Part shown: positions 39,434 to 48,664 of the stretch, one piece after another
How positions within the stretch are numbered: the stretch's first letter is position 1
How the letters are laid out: every line of letters begins with the position of its first letter
Assembly: GCF_017301735.1 (NCBI RefSeq)
Contig: NZ_CP071090.1
Coordinates: 1,612,001 to 1,676,000 of the forward strand
Length of the DNA: 64,000 nucleotides
Direction: 5' to 3'
Source of the DNA: Pyxidicoccus parkwaysis
Lineage (GTDB): Bacteria; Myxococcota; Myxococcia; Myxococcales; Myxococcaceae
The notes under the pieces: model-generated
The model's database searches: none
Told to the model about the DNA's origin: nothing
What the model saw: the letters and a program-made list of their open reading frames with translations, nothing else
Position numbers and translations under genes: made by a program

Positions 39434-40971
39434 GCGCGAGGAAGCCTTAACACGAAGGATGTCCCCTGGCCGGGAATACTCTGGCAGGAGAGCGAGCCCC
39501 CGTGGGCCTGGAGGATTTGCTGGCTCACCGCGAGTCCCAGCCCGGTGCCGCCCTCCTTGGTGGTGAAGAAGGGCTCGAAGAGGTGACGTCGCACCTCCTC
39601 CGTCATGCCCTGGCCGGTGTCGCGCACCTGCACCTCCACCTCGCGCTCCACGGGGCGGGTGGCCACGGTGAGCTTGCCGCCCTGGGGCATCGCCTCGCGG
39701 CTGTTGCGCAGCAGGTTGAGGAACACCTGGCGCAGCTGGCCCTCGTCCGCGAGCACGGGCGGGGTGTCCTTCGCGAAGTCGCGCACCACCTCCACGCCCG
39801 CGCGCTCCAATTCCTCGCGGGTGAAGTCGAGCACTCCATCCAGCACGGCGGTGACGTCGCGCGGGTCCAAATCCGGCCGGGGCGGGCGGGCCATGCGCAG
39901 GTACTGCTCGGTGACGTCCGCCAGCCGGTCCACCTCGTGGGTGACGGCGGAGAGCAGTTCCTTCACCTCGCCCGCGTCGTCCTGCGTGGCGAAGCTGGCG
40001 CGCTCCAGGCCGTCCTGGAGGAGCTCCACGTTGAGGCCGATGGAGGACAGGGGGTTGCGCACCTCGTGGACGATTTGCGCGGAGATGCGGCCCACGGCGG
40101 CGAGCTGCTCGGCGCGCATGAGGGCCTCGGCCTGGGCCTTGAGCTGCGCCTCGCGGGCCTGGAGCGAGCGGGCCATCTGGTCGAACTCGCGGGCCAGCAC
40201 CGCCACCTCGTCGTCGCCGCGCACGCCGAGCTGCGCGTTGTAGTCACCGCGGCCGATGCGCGACACGCCCTCGATGAGGGTGCGCACCGGGCGCAGCGTG
40301 CGGGCCGTCCAGGCGATGACGAGCAGGCCCACGATGATGGCCGCCAGCGAGAAGCCGATGATGAACAGGCCGGTGGTGCGCTCGCGCTCCTCGGCGCCGT
40401 CCACGCGCTCGCGGATGCGGTTGGCCAGGGCTGCGCGCAGCACGCGAATGTCGCGGCCGATGGCCGTCTCCAGCTGGCGCAGGTCCGTGGCGGCGCGGGC
40501 CACCTGGTCGCGGTCCGGCGTCTCGGTGGACAGCGCGGTGAAGACCGTCTCGGCGGCGCGGCCGTAGTCGCGGTAGCGCGCGTGGATTTCGCCGAAGCGG
40601 TTCTCCAGCCCGAGGATGAAGGGGGCCTCGCTGGGCGGGGCGAAGACGAGCACCTCGCGCGCCTTGGCCTGGGCGGCGGTGAGGCGCTGGGACATGAGGG
40701 GCGGGAAGTACAGGCGGGCCAGGCGGATGAAGGCGCGGCGGGCCTCGACGCTGCCCTCGTCGAGCAGGCGCTCGGTGTCCTTCTCCTGGGTGGTGTGGAA
40801 GGTCTCCAGCTCCGCGGCGTCCTGCGAGAGCTGGAGGTAGCCCTGGCTGACGAGACGGATTTCGAGCCGGTTGCGATGCAGCTCCGTCACGCTGAAGAGC
40901 GACACCATCCCGAAGGTGATGAGCACCACCGCGTAGCCCAGGAAGATGCGCGTGGCGAGGGAGAGCTTCAC
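39430..40971 (-). CDS. Membrane sensor histidine kinase
   Basis: A 513-residue kinase with TM1 at about 9-29, a helical periplasmic sensor at 30-200, TM2 at about 201-222 and HAMP at about 222-275. The phospho-acceptor is H302 in IVHEVRNPLSS. The ATPase domain is intact: N box QVFLNLLRNSREAM, DTGQGM, FEPFFTTK and GGTGLGLAVS. No receiver gene is adjacent, so its response regulator is encoded elsewhere. It is flanked on the same strand by the DUF2378 gene upstream (74-base gap) and by the M16 peptidase downstream (overlapping). Confidence 0.93.
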   Translation of the reverse strand: MKLSLATRIFLGYAVVLITFGMVSLFSVTELHRNRLEIRLVSQGYLQLSQDAAELETFHTTQEKDTERLLDEGSVEARRAFIRLARLYFPPLMSQRLTAAQAKAREVLVFAPPSEAPFILGLENRFGEIHARYRDYGRAAETVFTALSTETPDRDQVARAATDLRQLETAIGRDIRVLRAALANRIRERVDGAEERERTTGLFIIGFSLAAIIVGLLVIAWTARTLRPVRTLIEGVSRIGRGDYNAQLGVRGDDEVAVLAREFDQMARSLQAREAQLKAQAEALMRAEQLAAVGRISAQIVHEVRNPLSSIGLNVELLQDGLERASFATQDDAGEVKELLSAVTHEVDRLADVTEQYLRMARPPRPDLDPRDVTAVLDGVLDFTREELERAGVEVVRDFAKDTPPVLADEGQLRQVFLNLLRNSREAMPQGGKLTVATRPVEREVEVQVRDTGQGMTEEVRRHLFEPFFTTKEGGTGLGLAVSQQILQAHGGSLSCQSIPGQGTSFVLRLPRA

Positions 40972-41045
40972 AGGGAGTCATCGCTACGCGGACCCGGGCC
41001 GCCGCGCAAGTCGCGATGTGCCTTGTTGCCCTCCAGACGGGCGGG

Positions 41046-41594
41046 CTACCAGCGCACGCGCAGGGTGTACGAGGTCTGCGCCCGCTCCAGGACCTCCACC
41101 TGGGGCTTCACCTTGGTGCGCTCCATCATGAGCTCGATGCAGCCGGCCATGAAGTCGGGCAGGGGATGACGCGCCTCGATACGTACCTGGCGCTCGCGCT
41201 CCCCCAGCGGCTCCACGGTGGCGCGCATGTCGGCGCGGCCCATGGTCAGGTGGCGCGGAATCCGCTCCACGAGGCGGGCCGGGCCGAGCATGGGCAGCGT
41301 CACCGCGATGACCCTGCCCACCAGTGTCTCGAGGAACCCCCGCGCGAAGGCGCGTCCCAGCTGCCAGTCCGCCTGCGGCCGGGGCTGCCCCGCGTGGAAG
41401 TGCTGGCGGGCCACGGCCATGGCCTCCTGCCACACCTCCACCGGGTAGTGCGGCAAGAGCTTCTCCACGTCCACGCCCACCGCTCTCAGCGCCGCGTGGA
41501 AGTCAGGGTCCGCCGGCAGCGCGCGGACGAAGAGTCCTTCGACCATGCTGGCGGGAACCCGCAACGAGGTGGGGGAGGAGGCCTCGGCGGACAT
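41046..41594 (-). CDS. DUF2378 (TIGR02265) family protein
   Basis: A 182-residue member of a paralogous family largely restricted to Myxococcus and relatives: VEGLFVRAL, then LPHYPVEVWQEAMAVARQHF, and a C-terminal MAGCIELMME segment. The start is the ATG at 41594 behind AGAGG; an in-frame ATG 30 bases earlier is less likely. The central part resembles the heme-NO-binding/4-vinyl reductase-like layout sometimes proposed for the family, but I cannot confirm that. It is first in a run with the histidine kinase and M16 genes, so it may help sense the signal. Confidence 0.8.
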   Translation of the reverse strand: MSAEASSPTSLRVPASMVEGLFVRALPADPDFHAALRAVGVDVEKLLPHYPVEVWQEAMAVARQHFHAGQPRPQADWQLGRAFARGFLETLVGRVIAVTLPMLGPARLVERIPRHLTMGRADMRATVEPLGERERQVRIEARHPLPDFMAGCIELMMERTKVKPQVEVLERAQTSYTLRVRW

Positions 41595-41743
41595 GGGGGA
41601 CCTCTGCTGCACAGGGGGAACCACAGGGGGAACTGTGTTGTAACACCCCTGTCGCGGACGACTTAAGTGAGTCCGGCCCGCCCCCGGGCCGCGTCAGGAA
41701 GGCCTTCGTGGAATCCCACCAACCCTTTGTGGGTTGACCTGCG

Positions 41744-42118
41744 ATGCCCATCAAGACCAAGCGCTGGTGCGTGCCCGCCGAGCCCGATGACGGCTACCGC
41801 GTGCTGGTCTGCCGCTACCGTCCGCGCGGCCTGCCCAAGGCGAAGGAGACCTGGGACGTGTGGATGAGTGATTTGGCGCCCAGCCCGGACCTCTTCGATG
41901 CGTTCTACGGCAAGGGCCAGACGCCCATCACCCTCGACGCGTACCGGGAGCGGTACGTCCAGGAGATGCAGGCGCAGCAGGACAGGATTGCCGCGCTGGC
42001 CGAGCGCGTGGACCGGGGCGAGACGGTGACGCTGCTGTGCTCGAAGGACTGCATCCTCGAGCCCATCTGCCACCGCACGCTGCTGGCCCGGCTCATCGAG
42101 GCCGCGCGCCGCAAATGA
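41744..42118 (+). CDS. DUF488 family protein
   Basis: A 124-residue protein matching DUF488: IKTKRWCVPAEPDDGYRVLV at the start, RPRGLPKAKETWDVWMSDLAPS, and TLLCSKDCILEPICHRTLL with conserved Cys and His near the end. It is probably cytoplasmic. The role of the family is unknown; its fold has been compared with nucleases or DNA-repair enzymes, which the sequence cannot confirm. It is monocistronic and ends in a strong terminator. Confidence 0.85.
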   Translation: MPIKTKRWCVPAEPDDGYRVLVCRYRPRGLPKAKETWDVWMSDLAPSPDLFDAFYGKGQTPITLDAYRERYVQEMQAQQDRIAALAERVDRGETVTLLCSKDCILEPICHRTLLARLIEAARRK

Positions 42119-42121
42119 AGA

Positions 42122-42156
42122 GGGGCCCGGGTGAGAGACCCGGGCCCCTTTGTTTT
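42122..42156 (+). terminator. Strong intrinsic terminator after the DUF488 gene
   Basis: A perfect 11-bp stem GGGGCCCGGGT / ACCCGGGCCCC with the loop GAGAG is followed by TTTGTTTT. It lies 3 bases after the DUF488 stop. On the minus strand it also lies 16 bases beyond the RND pump stop and may serve both genes. Confidence 0.92.
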
Positions 42157-42172
42157 CAACGGGCTTCGCCGC

Positions 42173-45100
42173 TCAGTGCGACGGAGCCGGAGCCGGCACC
42201 GCCTCATCCTCGCCCGTGCTCCGCTTCGCCTCGCCGCGCAGCTTCTGCATCAGCACGTAGAGGCCGGGGATGAAGACGAAGTTGACCACGGTGGACACGA
42301 GCATGCCGCCGAACACCGCCGTGCCCAGCGAGTTGCGCGAGGCCGCGCCCGCGCCCGACGCCGTCATCAGCGGCACCACGCCGAGGAGGAAGGCAATCGA
42401 CGTCATGAGGATGGGACGCAGGCGCACTTCCGCCGCCTCCACCACCGCGTCGATGGCGCTCTTGCCCGTCGCACGGAGCTGCTCCGCGAACTCCACGATG
42501 AGGATGGCGTTCTTGCTGGCGAGACCCACCAGCATCACGAGTCCCACCTGGCAGAACACGTCATTGGCGTACCCGCGCCAGAGCTGGAGTCCAATCGCGC
42601 CCATGATGGCCAGCGGCACCGAGAGAATGATGACCAGCGGGAGGCTGAAGCTCTCGTACTGCGCGGAGAGCACCAGGAACACGAAGAGCAGGCCCAGGCC
42701 GAAGATGATCATCGTCTGACCGCCGCTCTGCTTCTGCTCGAGGCTGATGCCCGTCCACTCCGAGCCCATGCCCTGCGGCAGCACCTGCGCGGCGATGGAC
42801 TCCATCTTGTCCAGCGCCTGGCCGGAGGACACGCCCGGAGCGCCCTGGCCGTTGATCTCCACCGAGCGGAACAGGTTGTAGTGGCGGATGACCTGCGCGG
42901 AGACGGTGGGCTCCACCTTCACCAGCGACTCCAGGGGAATCATGTCGTTGCTGTCGCTGCGCACGTAGAAGGCGCCGATGTCCTGCGGGCTGTCGCGGAA
43001 CTGCTGCTCGGCCTGCACATAGACGCGGTAGGTGCGGTTCGCGTAGTTGAAGTCGTTGACGTACTGGCTGCCCATGTAGACCTGCATGGTGCCGAAGATC
43101 TGCTCGATGGGGACACCGAGCGCCTTGGCCTTCTGCCGGTCCACCTCCACGTCGAGCAGCGGCGTGTCGGCGTTGAAGGTGGTGAAGACGCCGCGGAGCT
43201 GGCCGTCCTCGTTGCCCTTGGCCACCAGCTGCTGCACGGCCGACGCAATCTGGTCCAGCGAGCTGGTGCCCTGGATGTCCTCGACGACGAACTGGAAGCC
43301 GCCGACGCTGCCGACGCCGCGAATGGCCGGCGGCTGGAAGGGAATCACGCGCGCGCCGCCAATCTTGCTGAAGGGGCCACGCAGCCGCTCCACCAGCGCG
43401 GCCACCGTCTGGTTCTTTCCGGGCCGCTCCTCCCACGGCTTCAGCGCGGTGAACATGGTGGCCATGTTCGCGCCAGAGCCCTGGAGGGAGAACCCGCCGA
43501 TGGCGAAGACCGCGCGCGTCTCGGGCTGAGCGCTGAGAATCTTCTCCACCTCCGCCATCACCTTCTCCGTCTGGGCCAGGGACATGCCCTCCGGGCCCTG
43601 CAGGGAGACGATGATGTAGCCCTGGTCCTCGTCGGGGATGAAGCCCGTGGGCGCGGAGCGGAAGAGCATCACCGTGCCGCCGATGCAGAGGAGGAAGGCC
43701 ACCAGCACGATGAGGGGGTGCTTCAGGAGCCGGCGCAGGTTGCGGCCGTACACCGCGCGCGTCGCGTCCAGCGCCTTGTCCACCCAGCGGAAGAAGATCC
43801 ACTTCTCACCCTCGTGGTGCTTGAGCATCCGCGCCGACAGCGCGGGCGTCAGCGTGAGGGCGCAGAAGGTGGACAGGGCCACCGACGCGGCGATGGTGAG
43901 CGCGAACTGGCGGTAGATGGCGCCCGTGGTGCCGGGGAAGAGGGCCACCGGGACGAACACCGCGACGAGCACGATGGAGATGGCGATGACGGCGCCGGAC
44001 ACCTCCTTCATGCCCTCGCGCGCGGCCTGCACCGGTGTCAGGTGCCGCTCCACCATCAAACGCTCGATGTTCTCGATGACGACGATGGCGTCGTCCACCA
44101 CGAGGCCCGTGGCCAGCGTGAGGCCGAAGAGGGTGAGCGTGTTGATGGAGAAGCCCATCAACTGGACGAAGGCGAAGGTGCCTACCAGCGAGACGGGGAG
44201 GGTGAAGGCGGTGATGAGCACGCTGCGCCAGCCGTGCAGGAACAGGAAGATGACGAGGATGACGAGCGCGATGGCTTCCACCAGGGTGTGGAGCACTTCC
44301 TTGATGGACGCGCGCACCGCGAGCGTGGTGTCCGTGCCCGTCATGAACTCCATGCCCGGGGGGAACTGCTTCGACAGGCGCTCCAGCTCCGAGTAGACGC
44401 CGTCACGCACGTCGAGCGCGTTGGCGGTGGGGAGCTGGAAGATGGCGAGACCCACGGCCTGCTTGCCATTGAAGCGCAGCAGCGTGCCGTAGTTCTCCGC
44501 GCCCATCTCCACGCGGCCCACGTCCTTCACGCGCACGCTCTTGCCGTCGTTCTGGCGCATGAGGACGATTTCGCCGAACTCCTCCGGCTCCACGAGGCGG
44601 CCCCGCGCTCGCACCGCGAGCTGGTAGGGCTGCTCCTCCGAGGACGGAGGCTGGCCCACCGCGCCCGCGGCCACCTGGAGGTTCTGCTCCTGGAGGGCAC
44701 GCGTGACGTCCTGCGGAGTGAGCTTGCGCCGCGCCAGTTCCGTGGGGTCCAGCCACAGGCGCATGGAGAACTTGCGCTCACCGAAGATGCGGACCTCGCC
44801 CACGCCCCGGACGCGCTTGATGGCGTCCTTGAGATTCACATCGGCGTAGTTGCTGAGGAACTTCGCGTCGTAGCGCTCGTCGGGGCTGAAGAGGGCCACC
44901 GTCATCAGCATCTGGCTGGAGGCCTTGTTGACGACGATGCCCGTCTGGTTCACCTGCGAGGGCAGGCGCGCGGCGGCGCGGCTGACGCGGTTCTGCACGT
45001 CGACGGCGGCCACCTCGATGTCTCGCGTGGGCTCGAAGGTGATGGTGATGGTGCTGACGCCGTCATTGCCGCTGGTGGAGGTGATGTAGCGCATGCCCTC

Positions 45101-45319
45101 CACGCCGTTGAGCTCCTGCTCCAGCGGGATGGTGACGGCGCTCTCCACCACCTCGGAGCTGGCGCCCACGTAGTTGCTGGTGACAGTCACCTGTGGCGGC
45201 GCCAGGTCCGGGTACTGGGCAATGGGCAGCGTGGGGATGGCGATGGCCCCCACCAGCGTCAGCAGGATGGAGCAGACGATGGCGAAGACGGGCCGGCGGA
45301 TGAAGAAATCGACGAACAT
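42173..45319 (-). CDS. RND multidrug efflux pump, inner-membrane permease (HAE1 family)
   Basis: A 1048-residue AcrB/MexB-type proton-driven pump, full length. The N-terminus MFVDFFIRRPVFA with TM1 is typical. The proton-relay aspartates are D409 and D410 in GLVVDDAIVVIENIER (TM4), and the matching lysine is in GLASKNAILIVEFAEQL (TM10). The porter-domain landmarks PDLAPPQVTV and the second-half FIPDEDQGY are present. It is last in a tolC-like/adaptor/pump operon on the minus strand, 21 bases after the adaptor, and is probably repressed by the divergent MarR protein. The substrate range cannot be read from the sequence. Confidence 0.95.
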   Translation of the reverse strand: MFVDFFIRRPVFAIVCSILLTLVGAIAIPTLPIAQYPDLAPPQVTVTSNYVGASSEVVESAVTIPLEQELNGVEGMRYITSTSGNDGVSTITITFEPTRDIEVAAVDVQNRVSRAAARLPSQVNQTGIVVNKASSQMLMTVALFSPDERYDAKFLSNYADVNLKDAIKRVRGVGEVRIFGERKFSMRLWLDPTELARRKLTPQDVTRALQEQNLQVAAGAVGQPPSSEEQPYQLAVRARGRLVEPEEFGEIVLMRQNDGKSVRVKDVGRVEMGAENYGTLLRFNGKQAVGLAIFQLPTANALDVRDGVYSELERLSKQFPPGMEFMTGTDTTLAVRASIKEVLHTLVEAIALVILVIFLFLHGWRSVLITAFTLPVSLVGTFAFVQLMGFSINTLTLFGLTLATGLVVDDAIVVIENIERLMVERHLTPVQAAREGMKEVSGAVIAISIVLVAVFVPVALFPGTTGAIYRQFALTIAASVALSTFCALTLTPALSARMLKHHEGEKWIFFRWVDKALDATRAVYGRNLRRLLKHPLIVLVAFLLCIGGTVMLFRSAPTGFIPDEDQGYIIVSLQGPEGMSLAQTEKVMAEVEKILSAQPETRAVFAIGGFSLQGSGANMATMFTALKPWEERPGKNQTVAALVERLRGPFSKIGGARVIPFQPPAIRGVGSVGGFQFVVEDIQGTSSLDQIASAVQQLVAKGNEDGQLRGVFTTFNADTPLLDVEVDRQKAKALGVPIEQIFGTMQVYMGSQYVNDFNYANRTYRVYVQAEQQFRDSPQDIGAFYVRSDSNDMIPLESLVKVEPTVSAQVIRHYNLFRSVEINGQGAPGVSSGQALDKMESIAAQVLPQGMGSEWTGISLEQKQSGGQTMIIFGLGLLFVFLVLSAQYESFSLPLVIILSVPLAIMGAIGLQLWRGYANDVFCQVGLVMLVGLASKNAILIVEFAEQLRATGKSAIDAVVEAAEVRLRPILMTSIAFLLGVVPLMTASGAGAASRNSLGTAVFGGMLVSTVVNFVFIPGLYVLMQKLRGEAKRSTGEDEAVPAPAPSH

Positions 45320-45340
45320 GATGCTTTCAGTGCCCCCGGC

Positions 45341-46531
45341 TCAGCGGCTTCCGCCGACGGGGGACCCGCCTCCTGTGCCACCGGCCGTCTGCGTTCCCAG
45401 GGCCTCGGCGGGCCGCGCGTCGGCCTGGGGCGCGTTCTTCACCTTCACGGCCATGCCATCGCGCAGCGCCTGCATGGAGGAGACCGCGACGAGGTCTCCC
45501 GCCTTCAGGCCCTTCTCCACGACGTAGGTCATCTCACCGAGCGCGCCGAGGGTAATCGGGCGGCGCTCCACCACCGTCTTGCCTTCCTTCTCCTGGACGA
45601 TGAGGGCGAAGGGCTGGCCACTCTGGCGCACCACCGCGAGCGCCGGAATCTGCAGCGCGTCGCGCACCGAGTACACGAGGCGCGTGCGGACGAGCTCGCT
45701 GGGGCGCAGGCCCACGGTGTTGCGGAAGGCAGCCTTCACCTCCACCAGCTGCGTGCGCGGGTCTGCCTGCGGGGCGACGAAGAAGACGGTGCTGGTGAGC
45801 AGCACCTTGCCCTGCCCGTCGAGGATTTCCACCGCCGTGTCCGGCTTGAGCTCGCGGGCGCGGGTGGACGGCACCGAGACGCTGACCTCCAGCGCATCCG
45901 CCTGCGCGATGCTGGTGAGCTGCGAGGTGGCGCTGACGAAGTCACCCACGCGCACCAGCACGTCGCCCACCGTGCCCGCGAAGGGCGCGCGCACGACGTT
46001 GTATTGCAGCTGCACCTGGCGCTGCGTCACCTGCGCGGCCGAGGAGCGCGAGGCGGCCTCGGAGGCCTCCACCTGGGCGCGGGCGGCGTCCAGCTCCTGC
46101 GCGCTGGCGAGGCCTTCCTTGCGCAGCGCCTCCACGCGGGCCAGCGTGCTGCGCGCCAGCTCCAGGTTCACCTTGGTGGAGCTCAGCTGCGCCTGGGCGC
46201 TGTCCAGCGCGGCCGTGTCGACGCGCGCGTCCACTTCCACCAGCGCCGCGCCGGCCTCAATCTTCTGGCCGGGGTGCACCAGAATCTTGCGCACGTAGCC
46301 GGCCACCTGCGGCATGACGGTGACGCTCTGCCGCGACAGCAGGCTGCCGAGGTACTCGCCAGTGTCTCGCACCTCGTGCGGGGCCAGCGACACCACGTCG
46401 ATTTCACGCGGCGGAGGCGCGGGCGGAGGTCCCTTCGGCCCACCGCATCCGGCCACCGTCGCCAGTACCACCCAACTTCCCACCGACTTCTTCAGCGCCT
46501 CCAGGGGGCGCACCCGCTTCACCAGTCGCAC
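45341..46531 (-). CDS. RND efflux periplasmic adaptor (membrane fusion) lipoprotein
   Basis: A 396-residue adaptor that links the pump to the outer-membrane channel. The N-terminus is a lipoprotein signal ending in TVAGC, then a Pro-rich linker. The lipoyl-like halves (GYVRKILVHPGQKIEAGAAL and VRAPFAGTVGDVLVRVGDFV) flank an alpha-helical hairpin, followed by beta-barrel and membrane-proximal domains. The GTG start at 46531 lies inside the end of the tolC-like gene (13-base overlap), indicating coupled translation. Confidence 0.93.
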   Translation of the reverse strand: MRLVKRVRPLEALKKSVGSWVVLATVAGCGGPKGPPPAPPPREIDVVSLAPHEVRDTGEYLGSLLSRQSVTVMPQVAGYVRKILVHPGQKIEAGAALVEVDARVDTAALDSAQAQLSSTKVNLELARSTLARVEALRKEGLASAQELDAARAQVEASEAASRSSAAQVTQRQVQLQYNVVRAPFAGTVGDVLVRVGDFVSATSQLTSIAQADALEVSVSVPSTRARELKPDTAVEILDGQGKVLLTSTVFFVAPQADPRTQLVEVKAAFRNTVGLRPSELVRTRLVYSVRDALQIPALAVVRQSGQPFALIVQEKEGKTVVERRPITLGALGEMTYVVEKGLKAGDLVAVSSMQALRDGMAVKVKNAPQADARPAEALGTQTAGGTGGGSPVGGSR

Positions 46532-47892
46532 CGGGCCTCCGTCAGGAATGCGTCCAGGCGCGCCTGGACGAGCTCGAATTCACGTAGCACCAGCGTCAGC
46601 TCCGCCTGGCGCAGGGCGGCGGCGCTCTGCACCAGCTCGAGGCTGCTGCCGCGGCCCACTTCAAAAGCACGTCGGGTGAGCTGGTCCGTCTTCTCCGCGA
46701 GGTCTCGCGACTCGACGGCCGTCTTCACCAGGGCCTCAGCCACCTCGACACCGCGTCGGGCCTGGGCCACTTCCACTTCGACGTCGCGGCGGGCGCTCTC
46801 CAGCGCCGCGGCCGCCTGCGTCTCCACGCCCTTCCGCTCGCGCACCAGGCCCTCGCGCGTGCCGCCTTCCCAGATGGGGACCGAGAGCACCGCGGAGATG
46901 TTCCACGTCGCGAAGCGGCCGAAGCCCGGCTCGGTGGTGAGGCCGTAGAGGGTGCTGGAGACGCCCAGCGTCGGCAGGTAGCCGGCGGACGCCTGACGCT
47001 TGCTCTCGTGCGCGGACGTCACCTGGGCCTTCGCCGCCACCAAATCCGGGCGGGAGTCGAAGCCCTCCAGCGGCGAGCAGTCCTTGCGCGTGGAGTCCAC
47101 CAGCCCCTGCAGGTTGAAGGACGGGTCGACGCCGATGGCCTGGCCGAAGCCGAGTGAGAAGCCCAGGGCCTCGCGGGCCTTGCGCAATTGCTCGTCACCG
47201 GCGACGAGGGCACCGCGCGCCACGGCGACGTCCTGATTCACGCGCACGACGTCCAGCTGGTTGCCCGCGCCCAGGTCGAAGCTGCGCTGGGTGAGGGCGG
47301 AGCGCTCCAGGGCGCGCCGCAGGTTGACGCGGTTGATTTCGGCGGCGCGCTCGGCGGCCACGGTGGCCACCAGCGTCCGGGCCACGCCCAGCGTCAGCCG
47401 GCGGCGCACGTCCTGGAGGCTGGCCGAGGCGCTCGTCTCCGCCGCCCGCGCCGAGGACAGCCCGCGCCAGGCGCTCAGGTCCACCACCGACTGCGTCAGC
47501 GTGGCGCTCAGCGTGGCCACGGGCGTCGTCGCGATGTGGCCGTCACCGGCGGCGGTGGGGCTCACGCCGAAGGGGACGTCCGGGTTGAGGAGGTCATGGG
47601 CCAGGGTGCCCTGGGCGCGCGCGTTGGGCAGCAGCGTGCCCAGGGCCTGACGCCACCGGCCGCTGGCGCGCTCCACTCCGGCCTCGGCGCTGCGCAAGTC
47701 AGTGGAGCGCTCGCGCACGAGGCCGAGCGCCTCGTCCCAGGTCTTCACCACGCGCGCGGCGGGTGGGACGGGGGCGAGCATCGCGTCCTCCACCTTCGGC
47801 GCAATGGTGGCCGGAGTAACGGCGGAGGGGGTCGGCTCGGACTGCATCGAGGTGGCGACGAGCGCCAGGAGGAGAACGGAAGGGGTTGCCAT
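46519..47892 (-). CDS. TolC-family outer-membrane efflux channel
   Basis: A 457-residue outer-membrane factor. The ATG at 47892 gives a signal peptide (ATPSVLLLALVATSM); the longer frame reaches into the operator region and is rejected. The two internal repeats of the TolC fold are visible: long amphipathic helices with LDVVRVNQDVAVARG in the first and SLELVQSAAALRQAELTLV in the second, the usual 'xxLDxxxAxxxLxxAxxxL' positions. It is the first gene of the efflux operon, unlike many systems where the channel comes last or is unlinked. Confidence 0.9.
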   Translation of the reverse strand: MATPSVLLLALVATSMQSEPTPSAVTPATIAPKVEDAMLAPVPPAARVVKTWDEALGLVRERSTDLRSAEAGVERASGRWRQALGTLLPNARAQGTLAHDLLNPDVPFGVSPTAAGDGHIATTPVATLSATLTQSVVDLSAWRGLSSARAAETSASASLQDVRRRLTLGVARTLVATVAAERAAEINRVNLRRALERSALTQRSFDLGAGNQLDVVRVNQDVAVARGALVAGDEQLRKAREALGFSLGFGQAIGVDPSFNLQGLVDSTRKDCSPLEGFDSRPDLVAAKAQVTSAHESKRQASAGYLPTLGVSSTLYGLTTEPGFGRFATWNISAVLSVPIWEGGTREGLVRERKGVETQAAAALESARRDVEVEVAQARRGVEVAEALVKTAVESRDLAEKTDQLTRRAFEVGRGSSLELVQSAAALRQAELTLVLREFELVQARLDAFLTEARCDW

Positions 47893-47976
47893 ACGCCAGA
47901 CGTGGAGAAGGAAGAGGAGTGACTGCCGTGCTGCCCGGTGTTCCCCCCACTGACCGCCCGCGGCGCGACCGATGTA

Positions 47977-48017
47977 ATTGACAACGGTTGTGGTTCGCAA
48001 CCATCTTTACGGTCAAT
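47977..48017. promoter_or_regulatory. Operator region between the MarR gene and the efflux operon
   Basis: Nested inverted repeats lie in the 123-base divergent gap. ACAAC-G-GTTGT (47981-47991) is a perfect dyad, GGTT-CGC-AACC (47992-48002) adjoins it, and ATTGAC...GTCAAT (47977-47982 and 48012-48017) encloses both and touches the marR start codon. Reading toward the efflux genes, TTGCGA, a 17-base spacer and TTACAT would be a promoter with the central dyad in its spacer. This suits binding by the MarR dimer and control of both directions. Confidence 0.55.
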
Positions 48018-48465
48018 GACGCTCGCGGAGCAAGTAGCGACCCTTCGTCGCACCGTCCGCCGGCTGCTCGCCGAGCGGCTCGGGGAACAGACGGGCAGGC
48101 CTTTCATGCAACTCCTGGCGCTGAAGTCGATTGCGCATGGTGTGCGCAGTCAGGCCGCGCTCGCGGAGCGCCTGGGGGTGGACCCTCCCGCGGCGAGCCG
48201 GCTCGTGGACCGCCTGGAGGAAGACGGGCTGGTGCACCGCCGAGCGGGCGAGGACCGCCGGTGTGTGCGGCTGGAGCTGGGCGAGAAGGGGCATGCGGAG
48301 ATGGAGCTGGTGCATGCCGCGCTCCAGTGGGTGGACGGAGAGCTGCGCAAGCACCTGGAGCCCGCGGAGGTCACGGAGCTGCAACGCCTGCTGACGAAGC
48401 TCCAGGACGGCGTGTCGCAGGAGGAGGACTCCTCGGCGTCGGGCGGCTGCGCCACGGACGAGTGA
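48016..48465 (+). CDS. MarR family transcriptional repressor
   Basis: A 149-residue winged-helix regulator. The recognition helix region SQAALAERLGVDPPAASRLVDRL (in two parts) and the wing EEDGLVHRRAGEDRRCVRLEL, ending with the MarR-typical DRR, are clear. Dimerisation helices flank them. The ATG at 48016 is used; a longer frame from 47938 runs back through the operator. It is divergent from the tolC-adaptor-pump operon and is most likely its repressor, relieved by a pump substrate. Confidence 0.9.
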   Translation: MTLAEQVATLRRTVRRLLAERLGEQTGRPFMQLLALKSIAHGVRSQAALAERLGVDPPAASRLVDRLEEDGLVHRRAGEDRRCVRLELGEKGHAEMELVHAALQWVDGELRKHLEPAEVTELQRLLTKLQDGVSQEEDSSASGGCATDE

Positions 48466-48471
48466 CGGCCT

Positions 48472-48640
48472 GAAATGGCGAAGGGCCCGGCCTCCTGAGA
48501 GGACCGAGCCCTGTCTGCGCCAGAAATGGCGAAGGGCCCGGCCCCCCGGAGAGGACCGAGCCCTTCATGTGCGTTGCGGTGAGTGGCGCTGCCAGAAACG
48601 CCGAAGGGCCCGGCCCCCAGAGAGGACCGAGCCCTTCATG
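48472..48640. repeat. Three tandem hairpin-forming repeats (about 42-45 bases each)
   Basis: Copies at about 48472-48512, 48523-48565 and 48595-48640 share the core gaagggcccggcc and agaggaccgagccct. The two ends of each copy (GAAGGGC and GCCCTTC) can pair, giving a terminator-like hairpin. They lie between the MarR gene (plus) and a convergent minus-strand gene. Such a triple array may be an amplified terminator. The remainder of 48466-48664 shows no gene. Confidence 0.8.
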
Positions 48641-48664
48641 TACTCCCCGGCGTGAGCCGGTGCT

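Noticed and set aside
42131-46948. A 1605-codon plus-strand frame opposite the RND efflux genes
   Set aside because: It is a shadow frame; the minus strand encodes a complete adaptor and pump with conserved residues.
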